From positions 62,001 to 126,000 of the forward strand of contig NZ_JPFU01000013.1 of NCBI RefSeq assembly GCF_000722695.1: 64,000 nt of DNA. The letters are read 5' to 3'. Positions 18,360 through 27,297 of the stretch are shown here, piece by piece (position 1 is the stretch's first letter; each line of letters starts with the position of its first letter). The stretch is from Streptococcus mitis. GTDB lineage: Bacteria; Bacillota; Bacilli; Lactobacillales; Streptococcaceae. The position numbers and the translations under genes are program-made. Under the pieces are notes generated by a model. That model searched no databases. It was not told where the DNA came from and saw only the letters and a list, made by a program, of their open reading frames with translations.

Positions 18360-20735
18360 GTCCTCTTTAACTCTAGTAATAAAACATTCAGTAATCTATC
18401 ATCTTGTTTTCGAGATATTTCATAGACAACTCCAGATACTCCTAGCATAAAAGAAAATGTATTCATAGTATTCAAATCCGTACTTAATTCTGGTTTGATA
18501 ACCTGAGAAACGACATTATCAAAATATAAATCTATAGATTCTTTTATTAATAGGTTTTCTTCATCTTTCAATATTGCATCAAGACAACTGATAGTACCTA
18601 CAGAACCATGACATAAATTCAATTCTCTTATTTTTTCTACATTAGATAATACATTTTCAATTATTGATAAATCATTATTCCCAATATTAGTTTTATCGAA
18701 AATTTCTTTTCTAGCTAACAAAATGCCCGGAGCTCCATAACACCAAAAATTAGGAAAGGAGTCATCATGATTTCTTCTTATATCTTTCCAATTTTTTAAT
18801 ATACTATTGAAACATTCATCTTCTTTATGTAGTAATTTCTCTATACATTTTAATATATCTGTACTAGGATTTATTTCATAGTAATATGATAATGACATTG
18901 CCACTCCAGAATAACCGTGTGCTAAACCTGTTACTGTTATATTATCTAATTGTGAAATACAATAATTAATACACTTTTTTAATAGTGTAAAAAGTTTTGA
19001 GCTATGTTCTATCTTATAAATATTACATAATAAAATAATTAAACTGGATATTCCTAAAAAATCAATTGGTTGATCTAACGGAATATCTTGTTTTTCTAGC
19101 ATTGCTAAGTAAAACTTATATTTTTCATGATAGTCTGGTTCCGATGTTAGTGTAAAAAGGCAATAATATATATATATTACTGATCCAATGCCATTAAACG
19201 CCGAAAAGTTTCTATTTGTTTCAATTTCAATCATTGACTCGAACCCCTTTAGTAAACCATCCGCAACTATCTTATACTTTTCTTCGTTGAATTTTAAATA
19301 TAGATAATATAATAGTAAAACTACTCCACCACCATCATACAGGCAATAAGAAACTGGTAAAATAACTTTCTTATCATCAATCTGACTAACAGAAGGAAGT
19401 ATGCAAAACTCATTATTATTATTCCAAACGACTTGATGATTAACATAGTCGCCGACCTTTAATACTAGAGAATTTTCGTCATTAACAGGAATAATAAAAT
19501 CGTGTAATGGGCTTTGATTTATGTCAGAGAAAGTCGTATCTTTAACTGTCGATAAAGATAAAAAAATCACATGCAACTGCTTTAACATATCCTTATTTCC
19601 CAGTTTTTGAAATCTTTCAAGTAGTTTACTTTGGATAGATGTAGCATAAAAATTACAAATTTTATTTTCCATAGAATAAATACTCAGACTATTAAATTTT
19701 GTATAAAAGTACGGTACATCTCCTTTCATTAAACTATTAATTTCAATTTCTACTTGCTTGCCTAAAGTACTGTCTAATTTATATGACGAGCTATTAAGTT
19801 TTTGAAATAGCTTTCTCTGATTTTTGATATCCGTAAGGTAATCTGGGTGAGTTGAAGCTTCTAAAAACTTAACATATACCATAGTTGGTCTTAGAACCTG
19901 TCTCAGATATAGAGGATATTTTTCTGACAATAATTTTATTTCTTCAATAAAATAATTCTTACGATTTTCAAGTATAGTATAACAAGCTTTGAATCCATCA
20001 ATTATCTTACCATAAAATTTATTAGTTTCTTTTTTGACATTACTACTCGGAAGTACTACATGTACTTCTTTTAAATGAATATTATGTGAAAAATCATTTT
20101 CTATTGTAAATCTAGTAATATTTTCAGATAATTGTTGATAATTAGTCAGCGGACTTAAATCAAAATCAAATAAAGAGCTTTGAAAATTATTTGGTAACAA
20201 TAATGTGTCTAAAACTGAGTCTTTGATAAACTTTTGAAATAGATCATGTACAGTTTCAGGGTTTTGAATAGTTGAATTCCTGTTGCAGTTTAAGTCTGGA
20301 TTTGTAAATAAAGTCTCAGAATCAATAACAATCGGATAATTCTTACTCATTATTATGTTTTCTTTATGGAGATCTGTCACTTGCAGTGCATAAGCTATTG
20401 CAAGAAGTTCACCATATCTATAAAAGTAATCTTCGTAATCATTATCAAGATTACATTCTTGAAACTCTATAAACTCCTGCCATCCATAATTTTTTTTGAA
20501 ATTGATTTAGGATGGTATAATTTTAAAGGTAAACTTCTATTAACTAAACTAAAAAAATTCTCCAAAAATACGTCATTATTTAATGAATGAGGCTTATATA
20601 AAATTTTATCATCATTATTATTTTTAAATATAACTGCAGTCTTTCCCCCGTTATGCCTATCACCAGTAGAAAGTACAATTTCTTTGATTCCATCATCAAA
20701 ATTGAATCCTATACGCTCCTTAATTTCATCTTTAT
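18356..20735 (-). pseudogene. class II lanthipeptide synthetase LanM, N-terminally deleted and frameshifted
   Basis: The 3' frame holds the end of the dehydratase domain (TDLHKENII, YPIVIDSETLF) and a full LanC-like cyclase domain with zinc ligands in CYGAPGIL and LCHGSVG. Upstream, past 20490, coding continues in another frame (FDDGIKEIVLSTGDRHNGGK, then YKPHSLNNDVFLENFFSLVN). The frames would join as KKNYGWQEFIEF if the 8-A tract at 20490-20497 had nine A's. Upstream coding stops near 20735 (TGA in frame), so about 150-250 N-terminal residues of a normal LanM are missing. It should not dehydrate or cyclise peptides. Confidence 0.88.
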
Positions 20736-20745
20736 CTCTTCAGTA

Positions 20746-20789
20746 CTAAGTCTTTAGATATCATCTAAAGACTTAGGTGTACACCTAAG
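20746..20789. repeat. two overlapping perfect palindromes
   Basis: CTAAGTCTTTAGAT and its exact complement form a 14-bp stem around ATC (20746-20776). Sharing the last CTTAG, an 18-bp palindrome CTTAGGTGTACACCTAAG occupies 20772-20789. They sit between the shp stop codon and the truncated end of lanM. No U-tract follows, so a standard terminator is unlikely unless the hairpins alone slow transcription. Confidence 0.8.
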
Positions 20790-20793
20790 CATC

Positions 20794-20865
20794 TTACCCA
20801 CCAACAATGATGATAATATCCATCACCAAAACCAAAATCGGTAAAAATTTTGAAATTTTCTTCAT
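20794..20865 (-). CDS. shp: SHP quorum-sensing pheromone precursor (mature end DIIIIVGG)
   Basis: A 23-codon gene, ATG at 20863-20865 to TAA at 20794-20796, encodes a peptide starting MKKISKFLPILV and ending MDIIIIVGG. This is the short hydrophobic peptide pattern: lysine-rich start, hydrophobic middle and an acidic residue opening the 8-residue pheromone. The end DIIIIVGG is, to my knowledge, that of S. pyogenes SHP3, which is exported, processed and re-imported to bind Rgg2/Rgg3. AAAGGAAG lies eight bases before the ATG. It is divergent from an Rgg gene, the standard SHP/Rgg layout. It is too short for ordinary ORF cut-offs. Confidence 0.92.
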   Translation of the reverse strand: MKKISKFLPILVLVMDIIIIVGG

Positions 20866-20880
20866 ACTTGGACTTCCTTT

Positions 20881-20914
20881 CCGTTTTTATTTATTGTACA
20901 ATAAATAAAAACGG
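20881..20914. promoter_or_regulatory. 34-bp perfect palindrome between shp and rgg (operator and divergent -10s)
   Basis: CCGTTTTTATTTATTGT is followed at once by its exact reverse complement. The centre TTGTACAA gives TACAAT -10-like hexamers on both strands (20897-20902 plus; 20893-20898 minus), about 25-45 bases from each start codon. -35 matches are poor on both sides, as expected for activator-dependent promoters. A dimeric regulator such as the adjacent Rgg is the likely binder. Confidence 0.75.
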
Positions 20915-20944
20915 ATTTAATTTTTGTTGGGAAAATGGGAAATT

Positions 20945-21799
20945 ATGAAATCAAAACTTGGCATCACACTTAGAAAAGTTCGTAAAGGAAAACAAATTAG
21001 TCTATGCTCTGTAGCAGATGAACATCTTTCAAAATCACAAATATCTCGTTTTGAACGTGGGGAGTCAGAGATATCTTGTATTCGACTAATCAATATTTTA
21101 GACAAATTACATATTACTTTGGATGAGTTCCTTGTTTTACACAATGACGACTATACCAGTTCCGAATCATTTGCTAATCTAGTACAGTACATTCGTAAGC
21201 AATATTCATCACAAAGTATCAATAATATAGCATGTCTACTTTCTGATACTTCTGATTACACTCTAAATTCTTTTGAGAAAACAATGGTAAAATCTATTTT
21301 ACACACAATGGATTCGAACATCATTCCATCAGATGAAGAGATTCTTCATCTGACAGACTATCTTTTCAAAGTTGAAAAATGGGGCTATTATGAAATCATT
21401 TTATTAGGTAACTGTGTACGCACAATTAACTACAACTCCTACTTCTTATTAACTAAAGAGATGTTAAATAACTATATTTACTCATCTCTGAATAAAACTA
21501 ATAAGCAGATTGTCTCTCAGCTTGCTATTAATTGCTTCATTCTAAGCATTGGTAAGGAAGAATTTTCTAATTGCTCCTATTTAATTAGTAAGATAAAGAC
21601 ATTGTTGGATAATGAACTAAACTTTTATGAACAAACAGTTTTTCTCTATGCAACTGGTTACTTTGAATTTAAACGTTGCCAATCAACCAGTGGAATTGAA
21701 AAAATGAAACAAGCCATACAAGTCTTCGATATTTTAGAAGAAGATAAGTTAAAATTACACTATACTGACCATTTTAATAAACTAGTAAACAAAAAATAA
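20945..21799 (+). CDS. rgg: Rgg-family quorum-sensing transcriptional regulator
   Basis: A 284-residue regulator with an N-terminal XRE helix-turn-helix (about residues 5-65: [36 protein letters not shown]) and an all-helical C-terminal domain of the Rgg/MutR type that binds the SHP pheromone. The start at 20945 (MKSKLG) is preferred: it matches family N-termini and follows AATGGGAAATT. It is divergent from shp, sharing a 34-bp palindrome. By context it probably activated shp and the lanthipeptide genes. The frame is intact, so sensing may survive although the biosynthetic target is broken. Binding of DIIIIVGG is inferred. Confidence 0.93.
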   Translation: MKSKLGITLRKVRKGKQISLCSVADEHLSKSQISRFERGESEISCIRLINILDKLHITLDEFLVLHNDDYTSSESFANLVQYIRKQYSSQSINNIACLLSDTSDYTLNSFEKTMVKSILHTMDSNIIPSDEEILHLTDYLFKVEKWGYYEIILLGNCVRTINYNSYFLLTKEMLNNYIYSSLNKTNKQIVSQLAINCFILSIGKEEFSNCSYLISKIKTLLDNELNFYEQTVFLYATGYFEFKRCQSTSGIEKMKQAIQVFDILEEDKLKLHYTDHFNKLVNKK

Positions 21800-21843
21800 A
21801 TGAAATTATTCTCTATCTTTTAACGAATTAGTCGTAAATAATA

Positions 21844-23709
21844 TTATTCTAGTAAGGCATTCTCGTGAAATTTTAGAACTGTAAATTTATTGGTATTAAT
21901 AATTTTCACAAACAAATCCAATCTTCTAGCTATCTCCTCATATTTATTAATTTCATTACCAAGTTCCTGTTGTAATTTTAAAAATTCTGTATTGAGTCGA
22001 TCTAACATTATTGATTCCGTCATGTTCATTTGGGCAAAATCATACTTAGCTAATTTTCTAGTCTCATGATCTTCACTCTTCAAATTGATAAGGACTTCCG
22101 CCATCTTGTTTAAGGTGGCGATTTTTTCTTGGGTTTCTTCTAGCTGCATATCAATCTCTGCAATTTCTAATACAAGCTCATCTTTGATTTCTTGGTATTG
22201 TTTGTTCGTGTTAGATAGTTCAATCATAAGATTAATTTCAGAAATCTTCTCTTGAAGACTTTTTAAAGTTGGTCGTCTATAGGGGAGTTTTTGGCTATCG
22301 TTGCTCAATTGTCTGATTAAGGTCCTACCCTTGATGAAACAATTATTATCCATGTTTTCTTTATTATAGACAAAGTAAGAAGACGTTTCTCGAATGTAGA
22401 CTTTATATTTTTTATGATTGTCTTCCTCAAAAATATCTGGCTGGTAGTTAGGAATAAAGATGAGTCCACTCTGTTTGATACCAAACGAAACCTGGATATA
22501 GACACCATCATCAACCAACTTCTCTATCTGATTATCCGTAAGTTCAATCTCAAACTCATGGATAGCATCTCGTTTTTCCTTGTATTTCTTGAAGGCTTCC
22601 TCGATTTCTTCAGTGGAGACTTTCTCCTTATGCTGCTCCTCTCGAAAAGTCTGAAAATCTTCCTGAAGATTTTCTAATGCTTGAATATCTCTAACTTCTC
22701 TATCTTCAAAATAACGATTAAAAAATTGAACATCGTACAATTTCTTATCGCTAATTTTTTTATGACTCAGGCTTATCTTTTTGCCATCTTCTTCTAGGGT
22801 AAACATCACATTTTTCTGTTTTAACTCGATGGTTAGATTCAACTCTTTAGCCTTTACATGCAATTCTTCTAATGAATAAACAGACTTTAGTAAAAATTTT
22901 AAACGACTTTCAATCTCTTGTTTGGCAAAATATGTTTTAAAAAAGTCTTCATCATATAAATCTCGTTTACTAAGTTGGCGACCTCGAATTGGTTTTACCA
23001 TCGTTCTATCTGTCATCAAAAAACGGCTATGCTTTTGACTAAAATCAATCTGAACATGCAACTGCTTTGCTTTCTCTAAAAAATCATCAAACGATTTAGA
23101 TTGCTGCAGCAAAAAATAAAGACGTTGTTTCAATTCAAACTTATGACTAGATTCCCTATATTTTTTATAATCTCGATAGGAATAACGTTTCTCAATAATT
23201 TTTGCACCAGACACTTTAGAAATACGGTCAGAAATCATACGGAGATTTCGTTCCAAGGCTTAGTTCCATATCAACTTTTTATCTGAATTGCGGTCAATAG
23301 CATTGATTAGGATGTGATTATGAACATAATCTTTGTCTGTGTGAGTTGCTACGATAAACTTAAAACGACCTCCTGTCAATTCCATCATGGTCTCATAACC
23401 AATGCGGTTAATTTCTTCAGGTGTCAGATTATCTTCAGGAGAAAATGATTGGATGAGATGATGGGCATGAATCGTTTGTTGATGTTTTTCTTGTCGGTCG
23501 TTTCTGGATTCGTACAACTTGTCATTATTGCTGAAGTTGACATTGTACATCTCTACCATTTCTGCATGACTAGGGAAGTCCAAGTAATTGCTCATACCAA
23601 AATCAGATACCAATTTCAAATTGTCCGTTTTATCAGGGTTGAGAATATACTTAATTAAACGCCTACGATATTTTTTCCCGTGCGTCGCAAAGTGTTTAGT
23701 AACTACCAT
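21844..23709 (-). pseudogene. Tn5252-type relaxase (MobA) interrupted by an in-frame TAA
   Basis: One 621-codon frame encodes a mobilization relaxase split by TAA at 23260-23262. The front 149 residues contain the relaxase metal-binding motif (ATHTDKDYVHNHILIN, the H-x-D...HxH set) and stop at KKLIWN. Directly after the stop the same frame continues ALERNLRMISDRISKVSGAK, with a long helical, charged C-terminal part. No frameshift is involved; the stop probably replaced a tyrosine codon (TAC/TAT). The two parts could in theory survive as separate proteins, but a full relaxase is not made. It overlaps mobC by 14 bases. Confidence 0.88.
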
Positions 23710-24061
23710 GAAACTCCTTCATTCTTTTCACCTCCACTTGAAATTCTTTGTCCACTTCCTTAATTAACTCTCCGATTCCTTTACTCAATTCTTGTAATTG
23801 GTCCTGAGAAATCAGATTGCTTTGATTAATCGCACGTGCAATTTGATTGATGTTATTTCCAATCCGTCTCAATTCAAAAACTAACTGGTCATAAGTATCA
23901 GTGTTAATCGTGACAAATGACATATTGGGATTAAGCAAAACTTTTCTGGCATAGACTGAGAAATTTTGACAATTGCTCTTAGTAATCTGTTCATTCAATT
24001 GGTGTAATTCTGGATCAGTTAGAAATACTTTTTTGAGATTGGTACGATAGCGATAAACCAT
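23696..24061 (-). CDS. mobC: MobC-family mobilization protein
   Basis: A 121-residue basic protein with the MobC pattern FELRRIGNNINQIARAINQS, which helps the relaxase melt oriT DNA in MOBP-type systems. It lies directly upstream of the relaxase gene, overlapping it by 14 bases, and follows a Tn5252 Orf10-like gene. The frame is complete, while its partner relaxase is broken. Family recognition is good; activity would need a relaxase supplied in trans. Confidence 0.85.
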   Translation of the reverse strand: MVYRYRTNLKKVFLTDPELHQLNEQITKSNCQNFSVYARKVLLNPNMSFVTINTDTYDQLVFELRRIGNNINQIARAINQSNLISQDQLQELSKGIGELIKEVDKEFQVEVKRMKEFHGSY

Positions 24062-24070
24062 TACATCCTC

Positions 24071-24430
24071 CTAACCAATATATTTTTCACGGAACTCACG
24101 ACTGAGAGGCTGCACTTGATTCACTTCTGCAATCAATTCTTGAATGCAAGTCAATAAGATTGAGACGTGCTCTTGAGTCACTTGATGATTTTCTCTTGCG
24201 ACAACCAGAACTTCATACACATCTCGACTAATCTGTTCAAACTTTTGAGACTGCCAAAGGGAGAACCAACTTTCAAAAATTCTATCCTGATAATTCTTTT
24301 TTAATAAATTTTGACGAAGAAATTCTGAGAAACTATCCACTTTTTGTTCCCTCATCATTTCTTTTATCTGTTTTTCTTCTTGTTTCGTGATTCTAAATTG
24401 CTTTCGGATTGACTTAATTTCTTGTCCCAT
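24071..24430 (-). CDS. Tn5252 Orf10-like mobilization accessory protein
   Basis: A 119-residue highly charged protein with a ribbon-helix-helix-like middle (RITKQEEKQIKEMMREQKVD, SFSEFLRQNLL). Such proteins lie upstream of mobC and the relaxase in Tn5252-type elements and probably bind oriT. It starts nine bases after the putative ribosome-binding site and is followed by mobC after ten bases. The link to Tn5252 Orf10 is from memory of this gene order. The adjacent inverted repeats are candidate binding sites. Confidence 0.75.
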   Translation of the reverse strand: MGQEIKSIRKQFRITKQEEKQIKEMMREQKVDSFSEFLRQNLLKKNYQDRIFESWFSLWQSQKFEQISRDVYEVLVVARENHQVTQEHVSILLTCIQELIAEVNQVQPLSREFREKYIG

Positions 24431-24458
24431 TCTGATATCCCTTCAACATTCTACTTAT

Positions 24459-24671
24459 CTGACAGTGTAAGTCTACCTCACATTGTCAGTACGCTTCCTA
24501 AAGACCTCACTTTCTTCTTGTTCGGTCTTTGTGATCTCAGATATTGTGTCCACAATATCCCAAAAATCATATCGCCAGCCGACCAAAACATTCTAGTTGT
24601 GACAGCCAACGATAAGATAACTTGGTGGCTTCGCCCCCAAATCCCCAGTAGAAAATCAACACTTGATTTTC
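24459..24671. other. candidate origin of transfer (oriT) with five inverted repeats
   Basis: The gene-free stretch upstream of the mob genes carries five inverted repeats: CTGACAGTG/CATTGTCAG (24459-24489, one mismatch), AAGACC/GGTCTT (24501-24529), GATATTGTG/CACAATATC (24540-24559, perfect), TTGGTGGC/GCCCCCAA with a TTC loop (24622-24640, one mismatch) and GAAAATCAA/TTGATTTTC (24651-24671, perfect). Clustered inverted repeats beside relaxosome genes are typical of oriT. The exact nick site cannot be named by eye. No ORF here looks real. Confidence 0.65.
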
Positions 24672-24732
24672 TTAGGATGATATTAGGATAACAGGGAAGA
24701 TTTGGAAAAGGTATCACAGCATGAAAAATGAG

Positions 24733-24758
24733 GGAAAAAAAAGAGAGCCTGAGCTCTC
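24733..24758 (-). terminator. terminator of the pezAT-Gabija-like operon
   Basis: Arms GAGAGC (24743-24748) and GCTCTC (24753-24758) around CTGA are followed on the minus strand by eight T's. It lies six bases past the stop of the 196-aa gene and ends the defence operon cleanly. Confidence 0.85.
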
Positions 24759-24764
24759 AGAAAA

Positions 24765-25355
24765 CTATCTTAAATACTTAGCAAAATATTCTTTAAAGAC
24801 ATACGGTTCTAAACTCTTTTGTGAAAAACCTTTAGAAAGTTTAATACATTCTTTTGCAGTACCTTTTCCTGGTTGCAGATAAAATGCTCTAATCCTTTGA
24901 AGTAATTGTCCAGCACAAGAATGATATTCTTGATTTGTCATCTCATCTAATCGATTATCCACAGCTAAGGCAAATATATTCCCATAAAACATATCCTCTT
25001 CATATCTATGCCTAGTCATATAATCATTAATATCATAGAGCATAGATTCCAAATTTCTATAATTTGGTGCCCCTACTAATGCTCTACTCGCTCTATTTAT
25101 ACCATCAACATAGCTATATGCATCGTTTAGAGAATTAAAATCCCAAAACCTCTTAGAATCAAAATACTTATATTCTCTATCTAATTGTGATTTTAGTATT
25201 CGTAAAATAGATAATGCAGTACTCTTATCATTATTTTTAATTGCCATATAGGCTTCATTAACCCCATCATTATAAAAATCAATGTGTTGATTAATTTCAA
25301 AACCTAAAATACCAGTAATATCAAATTCCAACAATTTAGTGTCTAATGTAATCAT
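24765..25355 (-). CDS. unrecognised 196-aa protein, last gene of the defence operon
   Basis: I do not recognise this protein. It is soluble, mostly helical by composition and acidic and aromatic-rich, with segments such as FEINQHIDFYNDGVNEAYMA, LDREYKYFDSKRFWDF, YDINDYMTRHRYEEDM and a basic end KEYFAKYLR. No transmembrane segment, Walker motif or nuclease motif is visible. It has a strong ribosome-binding site (AAGGAGGAAAT) and begins 19 bases after the helicase gene stop, before a strong terminator, so it is co-transcribed with the Gabija-like pair. Standard Gabija has two genes, so this could be an accessory, regulator or immunity component, or an independent cargo gene. Confidence 0.7.
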   Translation of the reverse strand: MITLDTKLLEFDITGILGFEINQHIDFYNDGVNEAYMAIKNNDKSTALSILRILKSQLDREYKYFDSKRFWDFNSLNDAYSYVDGINRASRALVGAPNYRNLESMLYDINDYMTRHRYEEDMFYGNIFALAVDNRLDEMTNQEYHSCAGQLLQRIRAFYLQPGKGTAKECIKLSKGFSQKSLEPYVFKEYFAKYLR

Positions 25356-25374
25356 ATTTCCTCCTTACCAAAAT

Positions 25375-27297
25375 TTACTCATCAACGAAAGACAAAATAT
25401 CAACAATATCATCTAATTCGAAGTAATCTTGTGCTTTTTTAATAATCTGACTATCACTAGTCGGCATATAAACGATTAAATTTTTCATAGATCTAGTGAT
25501 TGCGACATAGAATAATTTCTTCGTTCTATCTTGAACCTTCTCACTAGTAGCCCCCATACCAAATAAGGTATCAAAATTATATTGATTCCACCTTCCATTA
25601 TCTAACAAAACTAAGACATTCTCATATTCACTACCTTTAACTTTATGCTGAGTTATGACAGATACATATTCTCTAAGATAAGCAATACTATTTATATATT
25701 CTTTAAATGGTAATTTCTTAAGTCGTAACCATAAATAATATCCTCTATTTTCAATAAAATTAGTAAATAAGTCATCCTTTGAAATTAATCCACTTCCCTC
25801 TGCAAGTTCTATGACTTTTCCAATTGTAATATCATCAACAGAGATTTTTGTCATAACTTCAGATAGAGTAATTTTATCTTCTGACGAAGTTATATTAAAT
25901 TTAGTAATACGTAAAAATTCATTATGCTTACCTGTTTTATATAGATCTAATAGTTCATGGATTAGATCTAGTCTTCTAAGAATCCTATCTCTATCTGTAC
26001 CCGCTTCATATCTACTGCTTGATCCATTAAATTTATATGCTAATAAAGAATCTTTGTTAACTTTACTCTTACTAATCACTTCTTCAAACGAATATGTTTT
26101 AACTTCATCATAAAAATCTAAAAGTTCTGGGGTAGATTTAACAACATCAATTATTAATGGACCACCCCTTCCAACAACTATTTGATCTTCTTCTACTAAC
26201 TCTTCAAATGATTTTCCATCATCAATTACCTGATTTGTGTCAATTTTCTTCTTCAAATTTGCAACTAATTTCACAAATATGTCAGAATTATATAATTCAA
26301 ATAACTTAGAGAAACCTGCCATTTCTGCGTTAAGTTTATGCGTCAGGCGCAATTCTTTTGTTTTTGAGGGTGCATTAAATTCTAACTCTCTATAAAGTTG
26401 ACTACCTCTAAGAATTTCAAGTTGATTAATATCATTCCCATAGACAAATTTTACTGTTCCCGGAATGATACTCCCATTATCCATATTAGGTGCCGTATCA
26501 TCGTCGGAGGGAGTTTGAATCAATCCATCATCTCTAAATTTATTAGCTAAATCAATAACTTTTTTAGGATTGCGACGATTTTGAGCTTTTGCTATCTTTT
26601 CCAAATTATATGAACTTAAATCTCCTATTCCTGAGTCATAGATGGCTTGCATAGAATCTCCAAAAAATCCCACAATATTTTTCTTTGTTCTATTCTGTAT
26701 ATATTCCAATAAAATTTTTACAACTAACGGACTAGTATCCTGGTATTCATCTACAAAAATATAATCAGCTATATCGATCAAAATATCGCATAACTTAGGA
26801 TATGTAGAAAACATTTTTTCAGCAACTATTAAAATATGCTCATGACTAATTTGAACGCGATTATCAATTATACTCATTGAATAACGCTCATCATAATCTA
26901 CACGAATGTTTTCAAAATAAGTATCTGTAAGTGGATCTTCACTCGGGTAATCAAGAGGTCTAATAAATGCTTTCTGCTCATCATCATTTATTAGATCAAT
27001 TAAACAGCATTTTATTTCATTTTGAAATTGTTCTATGATACTCCAGATAAATTCATGAATCGTTGATACTTTTAATTTATCATTAGTTATCCGCTCTCTA
27101 ATTTCAGCAACAGCATTGTTAGTATATGTAATACATACAATGGATTTATCTGGTTCATCTCTTGATATTTTTTCAATTATAGAAATTAATGAAAAAGTTT
27201 TTCCACTTCCAGCACCACCTTCAAGAATGAAATTTTTATCTTCTTTGATTGCTTCAAATACCTTTTCTACCTCTGGCTCTATTGTTCTCTCAACCAT
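25375..27297 (-). CDS. UvrD/Rep-like superfamily 1 helicase, Gabija GajB-like
   Basis: A 640-residue SF1 helicase with motif I GGAGSGKTFSLIS (about residues 27-39), motif II IFVDEYQDTSP (about 184-194), motif III-like GFFGDSMQAIYDS, RRNPKKVIDLANKFR, and near the end TQHKVKGSEYENV and FYVAITRSMKNLIVY (motifs V and VI). Directly behind an OLD-family nuclease gene, it matches GajB of the Gabija anti-phage system. Its start overlaps that gene by 19 bases with GGAGGG upstream. It is longer than the B. cereus GajB of about 490 residues. A repair helicase is possible but context points to defence. Confidence 0.82.
   Translation of the reverse strand: MVERTIEPEVEKVFEAIKEDKNFILEGGAGSGKTFSLISIIEKISRDEPDKSIVCITYTNNAVAEIRERITNDKLKVSTIHEFIWSIIEQFQNEIKCCLIDLINDDEQKAFIRPLDYPSEDPLTDTYFENIRVDYDERYSMSIIDNRVQISHEHILIVAEKMFSTYPKLCDILIDIADYIFVDEYQDTSPLVVKILLEYIQNRTKKNIVGFFGDSMQAIYDSGIGDLSSYNLEKIAKAQNRRNPKKVIDLANKFRDDGLIQTPSDDDTAPNMDNGSIIPGTVKFVYGNDINQLEILRGSQLYRELEFNAPSKTKELRLTHKLNAEMAGFSKLFELYNSDIFVKLVANLKKKIDTNQVIDDGKSFEELVEEDQIVVGRGGPLIIDVVKSTPELLDFYDEVKTYSFEEVISKSKVNKDSLLAYKFNGSSSRYEAGTDRDRILRRLDLIHELLDLYKTGKHNEFLRITKFNITSSEDKITLSEVMTKISVDDITIGKVIELAEGSGLISKDDLFTNFIENRGYYLWLRLKKLPFKEYINSIAYLREYVSVITQHKVKGSEYENVLVLLDNGRWNQYNFDTLFGMGATSEKVQDRTKKLFYVAITRSMKNLIVYMPTSDSQIIKKAQDYFELDDIVDILSFVDE

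Noticed and set aside
24478..24717. ORFs on both strands in the oriT region
   Set aside because: They run through perfect inverted repeats, lack start signals and have no protein-like composition.
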